The notes below the pieces were generated by a model. It saw only the letters and a list, made by a program, of their open reading frames with translations. It did not search any database and was not told the origin of the DNA. Positions 44,201-52,751 of a stretch of 55,388 nt of DNA are shown piece by piece; the first letter of the stretch is position 1, and each line of letters opens with the position of its first letter. Made by a program: the position numbers and the translations under genes. The DNA comes from Bacteroidales bacterium (lineage in GTDB: Bacteria; Bacteroidota; Bacteroidia; Bacteroidales; UBA932). The stretch lies in contig JAFSJK010000049.1 in NCBI GenBank assembly GCA_017439305.1, positions 1 through 55,388 of the forward strand, in the 5' to 3' direction.

Positions 44201-44388
44201 CCGGAACCGGTCATCGAACCGTTGGATGTTCCCTGGACATAGACCATCGCTCCGACAATGGGTTCTCCCTTGGTGTCGGAAACGGTGCCCTGCACCCTCA
44301 GGGTGCCGTTCTGGCCCCAAAGGGCCAGGCCCGTGAGGCAGAGCAGGACGCCCGCCGCAAGAAGCATCAGAATGGATTTCCTTCTCAT
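41281..44388 (-). CDS. susC: SusC/RagA-family TonB-dependent transporter
   Basis: 1035 residues. Signal peptide (to about 26), carboxypeptidase-regulatory-like domain (about 30-108: GTVSDTKGEPIVGAMVYVQG), plug (about 112-225 with IRGRSTLGDNSPLIIIDGV and ESINVLKDASAAIYGARSA), then the outer-membrane beta barrel ending in a terminal Phe. No N-terminal STN domain, so anti-sigma signalling is unlikely and control by the divergent DeoR regulator fits. First gene of the 26-kb minus-strand transcription unit, with a complete promoter at 44417-44447. Confidence 0.94.
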   Translation of the reverse strand: MRRKSILMLLAAGVLLCLTGLALWGQNGTLRVQGTVSDTKGEPIVGAMVYVQGTSNGSMTGSGGRYTLSGVPARGTLVVNMMGYEEQSVAVDGRTAIDFVLRDDNEVLDEAVAIGYGNQRKVTLTGSVATTTGEELVKNSSVNLSQGLAGRMSGVIVNNRSGEPGRDDAVMFIRGRSTLGDNSPLIIIDGVQGRGDEFGRLTGDEIESINVLKDASAAIYGARSANGVILVTTKRGKYNERPKVSFTYDLGLQQPTRMVKLADAVLYTTAYNKSLAISGSAPVYNDAQIQHYIDQDDPINYPNTDWLGEIVKPVSAQHKYGVSINGGSEKAAYFVQFNGQYQDGIYYKSATNYNQFNLRSNLDIQVTKSLKLGVDINARQQHKNYSAFPSDSYGIFYIAMRMRPTGAAYFPDGAGAAQGYEGRLLRGGTNPAVLVQDLTGYDRTTINTINTTFTATWDLSALTKGLSVNGHLAYDVVSTFNKNWQQNWNYFRYDEITELFEERSNSYWPTPVLHEYQRHTKNTAINANINYDRDFSGHHVTALAGFEQNSYRLDYFKAGINSYDSDLLDEFFAGSADKSWYAINGYARETARRSFFGRIGYDYKSKYLFQALVRFDGSENFPEGKRWGIFPGVSAGWRISEESFIKDNWPWLTNLKIRGSYGEQGNDQIDPFQYMTTYGYTSAYSYKTLFDGKEVNFIIPGTIPNPNVTWEVARTWNLGLDGNIRNGLFSWELEGFYTHRSNILCSRNASIPYYTGLTNNLPDENIGEVVNRGVELQLSHENRIGDFRYRVNGNVMYAKNTIIYMDEAPWPEGHDYMKQEGHPMGASLYYQVGGINKTEEDLANHHQMSGATLGDFWFEDLDGDNEITNLDRKRMDYTVVPQMVFGTSVDITWRNFDFSMLLQGQALARYYYSPMMDPVSGNLDRFAAENAWTKDNPNSDQPRIGSTVSNGGVNRSSFYSRNAAFLRLKNLEIGYTIPMNRLVPKLGVSGLRFYVAGYNLLTLSELKFVDPETSDEGYQTYPQMRIINTGVKLTF

Positions 44389-44416
44389 GATAGTTAGTTC
44401 AAATTGTTAGTTGCTC

Positions 44417-44447
44417 CAAATTTAAAAAAAGTTTTTCGTTCCTCAAA
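44417..44447 (-). promoter_or_regulatory. Promoter of the susC-led operon
   Basis: On the minus strand: TTTG (44444-44447), 19-nt spacer, TAAATTTG (44417-44424). This is a full match to the Bacteroidota -33/-7 pattern, giving a start near 44410 and a leader of about 22 nt. Confidence 0.75.
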
Positions 44448-44485
44448 CACTTTTTTGTTTCGTTTTTTCGTTTTGTTTCGTTTTT
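44432..44485. promoter_or_regulatory. TTTCG repeat array, candidate DeoR-family operator
   Basis: Four copies of TTTCGTT start at 44434, 44458, 44466 and 44476 in the susC/DeoR intergenic gap. DeoR-family repressors such as AgaR bind repeated TTTCRTTT-like sequences. The array overlaps and flanks the -33 box of the susC promoter, as expected for a repressor site. Confidence 0.55.
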
Positions 44486-44495
44486 ATTTCCATTA

Positions 44496-44527
44496 TTTGC
44501 AGGAAAGGAAACAAAGACGTATCTTCG
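44496..44527 (+). promoter_or_regulatory. Promoter of the DeoR regulator gene
   Basis: TTTG (44496-44499), 20-nt spacer, TATCTTCG (44520-44527; one mismatch to TAnnTTTG). Predicted start near 44534, 18 nt before the ATG. Confidence 0.5.
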
Positions 44528-44551
44528 TACCGACAGCTAAAACCGGAAACC

Positions 44552-45316
44552 ATGACCAGCATCGCCGAACGGCGCAAATTCATCCTCGACAACATCTTCC
44601 AGGACGGTTTCGTCCGGGTTGCGGACCTCGCGCAGAAGCTTTCCGTCACCCAGGCGACCATCCGGAAGGACCTCACATACCTTGAGGGACAGGGACTTCT
44701 GTATCGCGCCTACGGCAGCGCCCTTCCCACCACCGCCCAGGTGATGGACATCAGCCTGAACACGAAGAAACTGATCAATTTCAAGAAAAAACAGAAGATT
44801 GCCGCCCGCGCAGTCAGCCTCCTCCAGGTGAACGATTCCATCATCATGGGGGCGGGTTCCACCCTGGAAGTGATGGCCGAACTGCTGAAGCCGAAAGGAC
44901 GGCTGAACGTCGTGACGCCCGCCGTGAACGTGTCCATGGCGCTCGGTGACATGTCCGGCGTGTCGGTCATGCAACTGGGAGGCATCCTGTACGGCAACTC
45001 CTTGTGCGTCATCGGATCAGAAACGAAATCCCAGCTGGAGAACCTGCACTGCAGCAAGCTTTTCTTCGGCGTGGACGGCATCGACCCGGAAGCGGGCGTC
45101 ACCTGCGCCACCGTCGAGGAGGCCGAACTGCTGGCCCGGATGACCGGCATCGTGGACACCACCATCGTCCTGGCCGATTCTTCCAAGGTCCGCTACAAGG
45201 GCTTCAGCCGCATCTGCGGATGCGAGGACGTGGATATCCTGATCACCGATTCCGGCATTTCCGACGAAGACCGCAAGGCCATCGAGAAGGCCGGCGTGAA
45301 AGTCATCGTCGCATAG
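44552..45316 (+). CDS. DeoR-family transcriptional regulator
   Basis: 254 residues. N-terminal winged helix-turn-helix (about 5-58: RRKFILDNIFQDGFVRVADL, then VTQATIRKDLTYLEGQGLL) and the DeoR C-terminal sugar-phosphate sensor domain (about 76-235) with IIMGAGSTLEVMAELL, SKLFFGVDGID and DTTIVLADSSKVRYKGFS. The family usually represses sugar catabolic genes and is released by a phosphosugar. Divergent position over the susC promoter marks it as the probable regulator of the 15-gene locus; the effector may be an amino-sugar phosphate. Confidence 0.9.
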   Translation: MTSIAERRKFILDNIFQDGFVRVADLAQKLSVTQATIRKDLTYLEGQGLLYRAYGSALPTTAQVMDISLNTKKLINFKKKQKIAARAVSLLQVNDSIIMGAGSTLEVMAELLKPKGRLNVVTPAVNVSMALGDMSGVSVMQLGGILYGNSLCVIGSETKSQLENLHCSKLFFGVDGIDPEAGVTCATVEEAELLARMTGIVDTTIVLADSSKVRYKGFSRICGCEDVDILITDSGISDEDRKAIEKAGVKVIVA

Positions 45317-45323
45317 GGTTCCC

Positions 45324-47501
45324 ATGGACATCTTCGAAGGACTGAACAGCCGCCAGAAGGAGGCCGTGACCACGACGGAAGGAAGAATCCGCGTCGTGGC
45401 GGGAGCCGGTACGGGAAAGACGAAGGCCCTCACCCACCGGTATGCGTACCTGGTGAACGTCGTGGGCATCGACCCCGCGAACATCCTGTGCCTCACCTTC
45501 ACGAACAAGGCGGCCGCCGAGATGCGCGCCCGCATCGCCGGGATGGTCCACAGCGGCGATTACAACGACTTCGTGTGCACCATCCACGGCTTCTGCGTCA
45601 AGTTCCTGCGGAAGGAAATCTACCGTCTGGGCTTCCCGAAAGGGTTCACGGTGCTGGACGAGGAGGACTGCAAGGCCATCGCAAAGCAGACGATGGACGA
45701 GATGGGCATCAAGCGGACCGAGAAGACGGTCAAGCAGTTCCTGGAAGCCGTTTCCATCGACAAGGCCCTGAACGGATACATCCCCGCCTACATGCTGCCG
45801 GGGGCGAAAATCACCGACGAAATGCGCCGCACTTCCCGCCTTGCGGGGTACGTGAGCCGGCAGATGAAGCACTACGCCCTGGACTTCGATGACCTCATCA
45901 ACGTCACCAAATACATCCTGGACCGCTTCCCGGAGGCCTGCGAATGGTGGCAGAACACGCTGAACTACATCATGGTGGACGAAGCGCAGGACTGCAACCT
46001 GGACGACTGGGACCTGGTGGAGCGCCTGGCTGCGAAACACCGCAACCTGTTCATCGTGGGCGACCCGGACCAGGCCATCTACGAATGGCGCGGCGCCCGG
46101 CCGGACCTCTTCGTGCAGTTCGCAGCCGACAAGACCGTCATCCTGGACGAAAACTACCGGTCCACCCCGAAAATCCTGGACGTAGCCAACTCGGTGATTT
46201 CCAATAACAAGAACCGCATTCCGAAAGACCTCTTCACCCGGAAGGCGGAAGGCCGCGCGGTCATCCACTACCACGGGAAATCCGAGAAGGAGGAGATGGA
46301 CTGGATCGTCTCGCAAATCAAGACGATTCTCGCGAACGGCTCCAAGGTCAATGACATCGCCATCCTTTACCGCAGCACTTACCAGTCCCGCGCCCTGGAG
46401 CAGGCCCTCCTGAACGCCCGCCTCGAGTACACCGTCTGGGGCGGCACCCGCTTCTTCGAACGCCGGGAAATCAAGGATGCGCTGAGCTATCTCCGTCTCG
46501 TGAACAACCAGGACGACGACCTCGCCTTCGAACGCATCATCAATGTTCCCTCCCGCAAGCTGGGCAAGAAATTCCTGGACACTCTCCGGGCCGATGCCGA
46601 CCACGACGGCATCTCCCTTTTCAGCGCCCTCCAGATCCGGGACGGCTACGGGAAACCGGCCGCCCAGGCCTTCGTGGACCTGATCGAGGACGCCAAGGCT
46701 TATGCCCTGGAGCACCGCGTGAGCGACCTCCTGAACCGGCTGCTGGACCAATCCGGCCTCAAGCAGTCCATCCGCGAGGACCAGGACGAGGACCGGCTGG
46801 AGAACCTGGACGAGCTTCTCTCCTCCATCCGTTTCTACGAATCGGTCCGGACGCCGGAGGAATCCACCCTTGCCGACTACCTGCAGGACATCGCCCTCTA
46901 TACGAACGACGACCACCGGAAGGACGTTCCCACCCTCAAGCTGATGACCATCCACCAGGCCAAGGGACTGGAGTTTCCGTTCGTCTTCATCATCGGCTTG
47001 TCCGAAGGCATCTTCCCGAACCTGCGGACCATCCGGGAATACAAAAAGAACGGCGAGGAAGAAGAGCGGCGCCTGATGTATGTCGCCATCACCCGCGCCG
47101 AGAAAGCCCTTTTCCTCACCGAATCCGAAGGCTTCAACCTCTCCACGAAAACCAACAAGTACCCCTCCCGCTTCCTGGCAGAAATCAAGCGGGAAATGGT
47201 TGTTACAGAAGGAGTTGTTCCGGAAGAACTCTGGCGCGGGACCCGCAACCTCATCCATGTCCTGGATGAGGAATTCGACCCGCACCGGCCCATCAACCTC
47301 GACGACATGGACTTCACCGCCGAACGCGCCGAACTCCAGAGTCCCTTCCACATCGGGGACACCATAACCCACCCCGTTTTCGGCGAGGGCGTCATCCGCG
47401 CCGCCAACAAGGAATGGACCACCTTCGAGGTCGAATTCTCCGACGGCAAAATCCGTTCCCTCCGCGCCGCCTTCATCAAACTCACCGACCTCCCGGAATA
47501 A
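45324..47501 (+). CDS. UvrD/PcrA-family DNA helicase
   Basis: 725 residues, cytoplasmic superfamily 1A 3'-5' helicase. Motifs in order: Walker A GAGTGKT (27-33), TFTNKAAAEMR (motif Ia), VDEAQDCN (motif II), GDPDQAIYEWRGA (motif III), HQAKGLEFPFVF (motif V) and YVAITRAEKALF (motif VI). A small C-terminal Tudor-like domain (HPVFGEGVI) resembles the polymerase-binding tail of PcrA. It starts 7 nt after the DeoR gene, so it is probably co-transcribed, though functionally unrelated. Could be the main UvrD or an accessory copy. Confidence 0.92.
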   Translation: MDIFEGLNSRQKEAVTTTEGRIRVVAGAGTGKTKALTHRYAYLVNVVGIDPANILCLTFTNKAAAEMRARIAGMVHSGDYNDFVCTIHGFCVKFLRKEIYRLGFPKGFTVLDEEDCKAIAKQTMDEMGIKRTEKTVKQFLEAVSIDKALNGYIPAYMLPGAKITDEMRRTSRLAGYVSRQMKHYALDFDDLINVTKYILDRFPEACEWWQNTLNYIMVDEAQDCNLDDWDLVERLAAKHRNLFIVGDPDQAIYEWRGARPDLFVQFAADKTVILDENYRSTPKILDVANSVISNNKNRIPKDLFTRKAEGRAVIHYHGKSEKEEMDWIVSQIKTILANGSKVNDIAILYRSTYQSRALEQALLNARLEYTVWGGTRFFERREIKDALSYLRLVNNQDDDLAFERIINVPSRKLGKKFLDTLRADADHDGISLFSALQIRDGYGKPAAQAFVDLIEDAKAYALEHRVSDLLNRLLDQSGLKQSIREDQDEDRLENLDELLSSIRFYESVRTPEESTLADYLQDIALYTNDDHRKDVPTLKLMTIHQAKGLEFPFVFIIGLSEGIFPNLRTIREYKKNGEEEERRLMYVAITRAEKALFLTESEGFNLSTKTNKYPSRFLAEIKREMVVTEGVVPEELWRGTRNLIHVLDEEFDPHRPINLDDMDFTAERAELQSPFHIGDTITHPVFGEGVIRAANKEWTTFEVEFSDGKIRSLRAAFIKLTDLPE

Positions 47502-47504
47502 AAA

Positions 47505-47545
47505 CGATTGTTTCCCTTGCGCCCGGCCGGGAAGGGAAACAATCG
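47505..47545. terminator. Bidirectional intrinsic terminator
   Basis: A perfect 14-bp stem (47505-47518 with 47532-47545) has an inner CCCGG/CCGGG pairing in the loop, an A run before it and TTT after it. It separates the convergent helicase and BspA-like genes and can serve both. Confidence 0.85.
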
Positions 47546-47564
47546 ATTTCAAGGAAGATCCGGC

Positions 47565-50500
47565 TTACATGCCGACAAAATGATCCGCAATCGTCATCCA
47601 ATGCGTGTGACGCTTATATTCATCCAACCACTTTGACGGGACATAGACGGTAAAATCCTGGGTGAGGTACTGCAAACCGGCTGCAGGATGCTGATCATAT
47701 TGCACTCCATAATCCAGATCATTTCCTTGAACAACATAATTCGTGTATCTGAAAATGATGGTGGAAAGGCTCGTGCAGCCTTTGAACACATTCTGGCCGA
47801 GCTCTCCGTAATCCTCGGGAAGATCAATGCTTGTCAGGCTCGAACAGTTTTCGAACGCATACGATTTTATCCTTGTGACTTCACCTACCGGAAGCTGGAC
47901 TTCCGTCAATTTGGTACAGCCATAGAATGTGTATTTCGGCAAGCTATGCAGGCCAGAAAAAGCACCCACTTCAGTGTCGTCGTCAACGCCGGCTCCGGAC
48001 ATCAGCACCGTGTCGAATCCCGATTCCGAGAACACGCCGTCACCCATCTTCACATGGTCACCGAACCTTGTTCCGAAACGAAGTTCCGCGGTTCCCGTAC
48101 AATGGCTGAAGGCATAACTGCCGATTTTCTGGACCGTTCTGGGGATGAACAGCCGGGGCTCAGGAAGCTTCGTCCCATAGAATGCGCGTTCCCCGATGAT
48201 CTTGACGCTTTCCGGAATGGCGGGAATCACCAACATGGAACAGTTCTCGAATGCGCCCATTCCAATCTCGTCCAAACTAGACGAGAAGCCACTTCCGATG
48301 TCGGACAGTCTTGTGCAGTCCTTGAATGCATAATCGTAGATACCCTCTACTGAGGACAAATCGAAGGCAGTTATCCTTGAGCCCTGGAATGCACCCTGAT
48401 AGATAGTCTTCACCGAACTGGTTATACCAGAGACAGTCGTCAATTCCGGGCAATCATAAAAAGCTCGGGTGGATACGCTCTTCTGTCCGGAAGTGAACCA
48501 CACCACCTGCAATTGCTGGCACGATGAAAAAGCTTTGTTGGGAATGACTTCCATTCCGGTTCCGAAACGAACCTCCTCCAGGTTAGGGCACTCCATGAAT
48601 GCTCCCCATCCCATGTCTCTCAGCTTATCCGGAAGGGACACCCTGTAAACGGAGGATCCTGCAAAGGCCTTATTCCCGATAGAGACCAACTGCGTATTTG
48701 AAGGGAACGTGATACTCGTAAGAGCCACCCTGCTGAAAGCCTCATCCTCAATATGCAAGACGTCATCTGGAATCTCGTAAGAAGACAGTCCATACGGGGC
48801 AAAACCGACCAGTTTTTTGTCCGAAGTGACCAGGCACCTCTGGTCATCCGTGGCATAAATCGACTCGAATGCTTGCAGTCTGGGCATGTCCGCAAAAGGA
48901 GCATTATCGAAAACCCTGATTTCAATCGGCACTTTTACCCTGGAAACATCGGAAGAATGCTGGAAGAAGAGCGGCATCCTATCAAGGACACTTTTACACT
49001 CGATGGTCACTTTCTTCTCTCCGGCGTCATAGCGTATGTCTTTTACGATACCGGACTCGATGATTTTCTGACCGAGCGCACTGGCGAGGAATTCCTCGGC
49101 ATCGGCGTAACTCCTCACGGTCGTAGCCTCGAAGAGAGTACCGCCTTCCTGGATTCTGTTCTCGTATTGTGGCCAACTCTGCTTATAGATTCCACTCGTT
49201 CCAGCCGGGACAAAGATAGGGCACGTAGAACCGTCGAAGACAGAACTTCCAATCACTGCCGGAACGGTTCCCTCGACGATGATTCGCTGCAATCCCGAAC
49301 AATCCTTGAAAGCCTCCTTCCAGATGTAGGTGACGTTCGCCGGAATTGTAAGGCTCTCCAGGGACGTGCAGCCGTCAAAAGACGTGAACTGATCGATACG
49401 CGTCAGAGAGTTGGGGAAGACGATCCCCTTCAGGTTCGTGTTATCACTGAAATCGCTAAATTGATAGAACCGGGTCAAGCCCTCGGGGAATATCATATAT
49501 TCCAGTTCATAGCCGGGGCGCCAGCTCGTAGCCGCCACGTTGCAGCTGACATAATCGATTCCCTCCGGGAAAGTATAACTGCCGGTCAGTCCGGAATACA
49601 GGAAATAAGCCAGTTCCCGGACAGTCTTCGACCCATCCTTGCGCGTTAGGATCAGGCACTTCCCATCCTCGGACGCGGTAGCGCCCTCGAATGTGGTCAA
49701 ATTGGTACAGTGGTCGAACGCGCCGTCCGCAACGGAATAAACGGTTTCCGGGATTTCGATGCTCGTCAGCCCCGAGCAATAATTGAACGCATCGGCGTCA
49801 ATCCCTTGCAAATTCGACGGCAACACGATCGAAGTCATCAATTCAGAATGGTAATCATCCCTCGGCCGGAACATGTCTTCGACCACATATTTCAGTTCTT
49901 TGTCAAATGCGATGAAGCCATAGCCGCCGGCTGTATTATACCCAGTCTTGACCAATTGGCATCCAGCCAGCTCCAAGTTCGTCTTGACATTCGGATCGGT
50001 CGAGAGGCCGAGGTCGGACTGGTCTGAGGTCTGGTAGTAGATGACACCGGTGTCAGGGGCAATTATGCGCGACGGCCATTTTTCTTTATAGGTCCCAAGG
50101 GCACTGACCGGGACGATTGCGACTGTAGATCCTGCACCATACATGGGATCACCAAGCGGAGGAGTCAGGGAATGGAACCTGACCTCCAATAGATTGTCGC
50201 ATCTGGCAAAGGGCCTCGTCCCTATTTGAGATACGCTTTCCGGCACATCTATCATTCTGAGATTTTTAGAGTTACCGAACGCAGATTCTCCGATGGTCGT
50301 CAGCGAAGAGGGTAAGGTTATCGAAGACATCAAAGAGCCCCAGAATACACCCTCTCCCAAAGCAATCACTCCTTCCGGAACGGTATAGGAAGAGCGTGCA
50401 TAGGCGGAAGTGAAGGCGACCATTGTCCCGTTTTCAGTAATGAGCGCATGCTCATCCGATGATGCAAATTTTCCTTCAAAAGACCACAGATCCGGATTAC

Positions 50501-52571
50501 GGGCAATGGCACCCTGGCTTACATCTTGTACGCATTCAGGGATAGTCAGACTCACCAATTTTTCCTGCCCAACAATTGCGCCCTCGGCAATCAAAGTTAC
50601 AGGCTCACCGAAAATCAAATCTGCTTCTACTAGATCAAATATAACGCCATTGTTGTTATATAAACCACAGAGCCGATATTCCGATTGCTTTACAAACTCC
50701 GCCGGAGCACCGTTGCTGTTCTTGAAACAGGCCTTTTGATCATCGCTGAACGCCAGCGAACGATCAATCGTCTTGAAATGAATCGTATACACCTTCGCTT
50801 TGAATCGAGAAAGGGCATGTGAAGAATTCCACTCCTGAGCCGTCTCATAGTCAGAAAGCGTGCGGTACGGTACATAGATCGGACAACCCGAGTCACCATC
50901 AAAAGTCTCGTTATCTGTCGGCGTAGGAGTTCTAGGCCTGGCCTTGAGAAATATTTCCTCCAATTGCCGACAACCGGATGTCAGTCGTGTACCCAGATCC
51001 GTTACCGTGGTAGGTAGTTCAAGATATTGCAAGTTATACATCTCGGAAAAAGCATAATCCCCAATCACACTGACCCCTTCCGAAACGACAAGTGACCAAA
51101 GCGAGCCGAAACTCTTGAACGCACTTTCCCCTACTTCCGTAATCCCTTCTCCCGCTGGCATCACATATTCCCTCAAACCTCTTCCGGCGAAATGGAGGAA
51201 TACACCATTTACGACGATTCCATGATGATCCGACGTCGTATTGCCGCCGGTAACCAGTTGCAACCAGGTGCAGCCGGTGAAAACATCCGTTGCTTCGGAT
51301 GCGAGACTCCATTGCTCAGGGAATCGGATCTTCTTCAGGGAAGAGCAGCCATAGAAGGCTCTGCTGCCGATAGTCTGCACGGCATCCGGAATGCTTACAG
51401 TCTCCAGGCTGGTACAGCCTTCGAATGCGCTCGCTCCCAGCGATGTCGCGGCACTGGGCAGAATGACCTGGGTCAGCGTCGTTTGACCCATGAACAATTG
51501 ATCAGGGATTGTCTCAATCGTTCCGGCATCGGAGGAAGGCTTGGTAAGGATTTTCCATCCACCCCGTTCCTCGGAAGTGATGAACTGATTGTAACACGGA
51601 GAACTGCTGTTCCACGCCAGGTCGCGTCCGTCCTTCGTCTTGTACCAGATTTCGGTAGCCGGAATAGTGAAGGAAAGATTCCCGTCAACGGCAGGTATGG
51701 GGCGGAAAACCTTTCTCTGGAACACAACTTCTCCTGAGAAAGTAATCGGCGCTGCAGCGATTCCTTCATCGTTATAAAAGGTTGCCGTGAAGCCCTGAGA
51801 CAGGGTTCCATGCAGGAAATTGACATAATAGTGCTCTCCGGGGAGGAAGCAGGGAGAACCTTTGGGCGTCACCTCGATCACACTGGATGCGCCGGACACC
51901 ACCTCCGACACCTGAGGTTTCCCATCATCCCCGAAAACGACCCGTACCGTTCCTGCCAGCGGCTCATTGCCGATGGACCGGAACTCGATCTTCGATATTT
52001 CCGACTTGGCGACTTCGAAACGGATACCGCCGCCAACCAGATAGAAATACAGATTGAGCCCTTTCGACTTGGCGACATACAGATCGGAAGCGGGATCCCA
52101 GGTTCCGACCGGTATCTCCTGCCGGGCGGGCATGGTCATCAAAGCGGAATTGCCATCGCTTCTGTTATCCCCCGAATACGGATAGGTGGCCCAATAATGA
52201 ATCGTTTGCGGAGACCCCTCATCCGTTACGCCGATAAAAGCGTTGATCGATCCCGTGAAGGTGGTCGTCTGGCTGTTTGCCTGGGCATCCGCCGTAAACT
52301 TCGAGCCAGGCAGATTCTGCATGTCTCCATAGAAAACATTAATGGAGTCATTCGGACTCCACCAGTGCTCGACCGTGATCCCATCCTCCTTTTCCATCGC
52401 CGTAGTCCGGGTTTCAGGATCATTCTCTTCAAAAAAAGCGTTGAAAGTCATTACCTCGCCCTCCTTAGGAGGCTGGGCAACGGGTTGCGTGACGTCCAAT
52501 TCATGGACAGAACAAGCCGTGAGGCAGCAGATGCCTACGAGTGCCGACCAAAAATAGTTCTTCGTTTTCAT
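47565..52571 (-). CDS. BspA-like leucine-rich-repeat surface lipoprotein
   Basis: 1668 residues; lipobox CCLTAC, Cys20. The N-terminal region (about 35-300) resembles fimbrillin/Mfa-type domains (VMTFNAFFEENDPETRT, YPYSGDNR). From about 340 to the end are many BspA-type (LRR_5) repeats such as LGASAFEGCTSLETVSIPD, IGSRAFYGCSSLKKIRFP and IKSYAFENCSSLTSIDLPE, interrupted by irregular spacers. BspA proteins bind fibronectin, fibrinogen or other bacteria and act in adhesion. By eye the gene is less GC-rich than its neighbours. It follows two small genes and is probably in one operon with them. Confidence 0.88.
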   Translation of the reverse strand: MKTKNYFWSALVGICCLTACSVHELDVTQPVAQPPKEGEVMTFNAFFEENDPETRTTAMEKEDGITVEHWWSPNDSINVFYGDMQNLPGSKFTADAQANSQTTTFTGSINAFIGVTDEGSPQTIHYWATYPYSGDNRSDGNSALMTMPARQEIPVGTWDPASDLYVAKSKGLNLYFYLVGGGIRFEVAKSEISKIEFRSIGNEPLAGTVRVVFGDDGKPQVSEVVSGASSVIEVTPKGSPCFLPGEHYYVNFLHGTLSQGFTATFYNDEGIAAAPITFSGEVVFQRKVFRPIPAVDGNLSFTIPATEIWYKTKDGRDLAWNSSSPCYNQFITSEERGGWKILTKPSSDAGTIETIPDQLFMGQTTLTQVILPSAATSLGASAFEGCTSLETVSIPDAVQTIGSRAFYGCSSLKKIRFPEQWSLASEATDVFTGCTWLQLVTGGNTTSDHHGIVVNGVFLHFAGRGLREYVMPAGEGITEVGESAFKSFGSLWSLVVSEGVSVIGDYAFSEMYNLQYLELPTTVTDLGTRLTSGCRQLEEIFLKARPRTPTPTDNETFDGDSGCPIYVPYRTLSDYETAQEWNSSHALSRFKAKVYTIHFKTIDRSLAFSDDQKACFKNSNGAPAEFVKQSEYRLCGLYNNNGVIFDLVEADLIFGEPVTLIAEGAIVGQEKLVSLTIPECVQDVSQGAIARNPDLWSFEGKFASSDEHALITENGTMVAFTSAYARSSYTVPEGVIALGEGVFWGSLMSSITLPSSLTTIGESAFGNSKNLRMIDVPESVSQIGTRPFARCDNLLEVRFHSLTPPLGDPMYGAGSTVAIVPVSALGTYKEKWPSRIIAPDTGVIYYQTSDQSDLGLSTDPNVKTNLELAGCQLVKTGYNTAGGYGFIAFDKELKYVVEDMFRPRDDYHSELMTSIVLPSNLQGIDADAFNYCSGLTSIEIPETVYSVADGAFDHCTNLTTFEGATASEDGKCLILTRKDGSKTVRELAYFLYSGLTGSYTFPEGIDYVSCNVAATSWRPGYELEYMIFPEGLTRFYQFSDFSDNTNLKGIVFPNSLTRIDQFTSFDGCTSLESLTIPANVTYIWKEAFKDCSGLQRIIVEGTVPAVIGSSVFDGSTCPIFVPAGTSGIYKQSWPQYENRIQEGGTLFEATTVRSYADAEEFLASALGQKIIESGIVKDIRYDAGEKKVTIECKSVLDRMPLFFQHSSDVSRVKVPIEIRVFDNAPFADMPRLQAFESIYATDDQRCLVTSDKKLVGFAPYGLSSYEIPDDVLHIEDEAFSRVALTSITFPSNTQLVSIGNKAFAGSSVYRVSLPDKLRDMGWGAFMECPNLEEVRFGTGMEVIPNKAFSSCQQLQVVWFTSGQKSVSTRAFYDCPELTTVSGITSSVKTIYQGAFQGSRITAFDLSSVEGIYDYAFKDCTRLSDIGSGFSSSLDEIGMGAFENCSMLVIPAIPESVKIIGERAFYGTKLPEPRLFIPRTVQKIGSYAFSHCTGTAELRFGTRFGDHVKMGDGVFSESGFDTVLMSGAGVDDDTEVGAFSGLHSLPKYTFYGCTKLTEVQLPVGEVTRIKSYAFENCSSLTSIDLPEDYGELGQNVFKGCTSLSTIIFRYTNYVVQGNDLDYGVQYDQHPAAGLQYLTQDFTVYVPSKWLDEYKRHTHWMTIADHFVGM

Positions 52572-52582
52572 AGGGCGATCAT

Positions 52583-52750
52583 TTATTCTCCGACATTATG
52601 ATACGGGTCATAATACCTGTTTCTGTTCCCGTCTGGGATAAGAGGGTCACCTATTGTGGAGTCCTCATTCTGAGACATGATGTTCATCTCCGTTCTGACG
52701 GAGACTACCTCACATCCGGGCACGACATAGACTTTCTTTTCCATAGTCAT
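52583..52750 (-). CDS. Small protein ahead of BspA-like gene (MEKKVYVVPG type)
   Basis: 55 codons from ATG 52750 (or 53 from 52744), ending TAA at 52583. It begins MTMEKKVYVVPGCEVVSV and ends in a polar Tyr/Asp/Asn-rich tail. Small proteins with a K-Y-x-x-P-x-x-E-V-V start occur widely in Bacteroidales before surface-protein genes; their role is unknown. It follows the upstream small gene closely (ATG 2 nt past that stop) and lies 11 nt before the BspA-like start. Confidence 0.6.
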   Translation of the reverse strand: MTMEKKVYVVPGCEVVSVRTEMNIMSQNEDSTIGDPLIPDGNRNRYYDPYHNVGE

Positions 52751-52751
52751 C

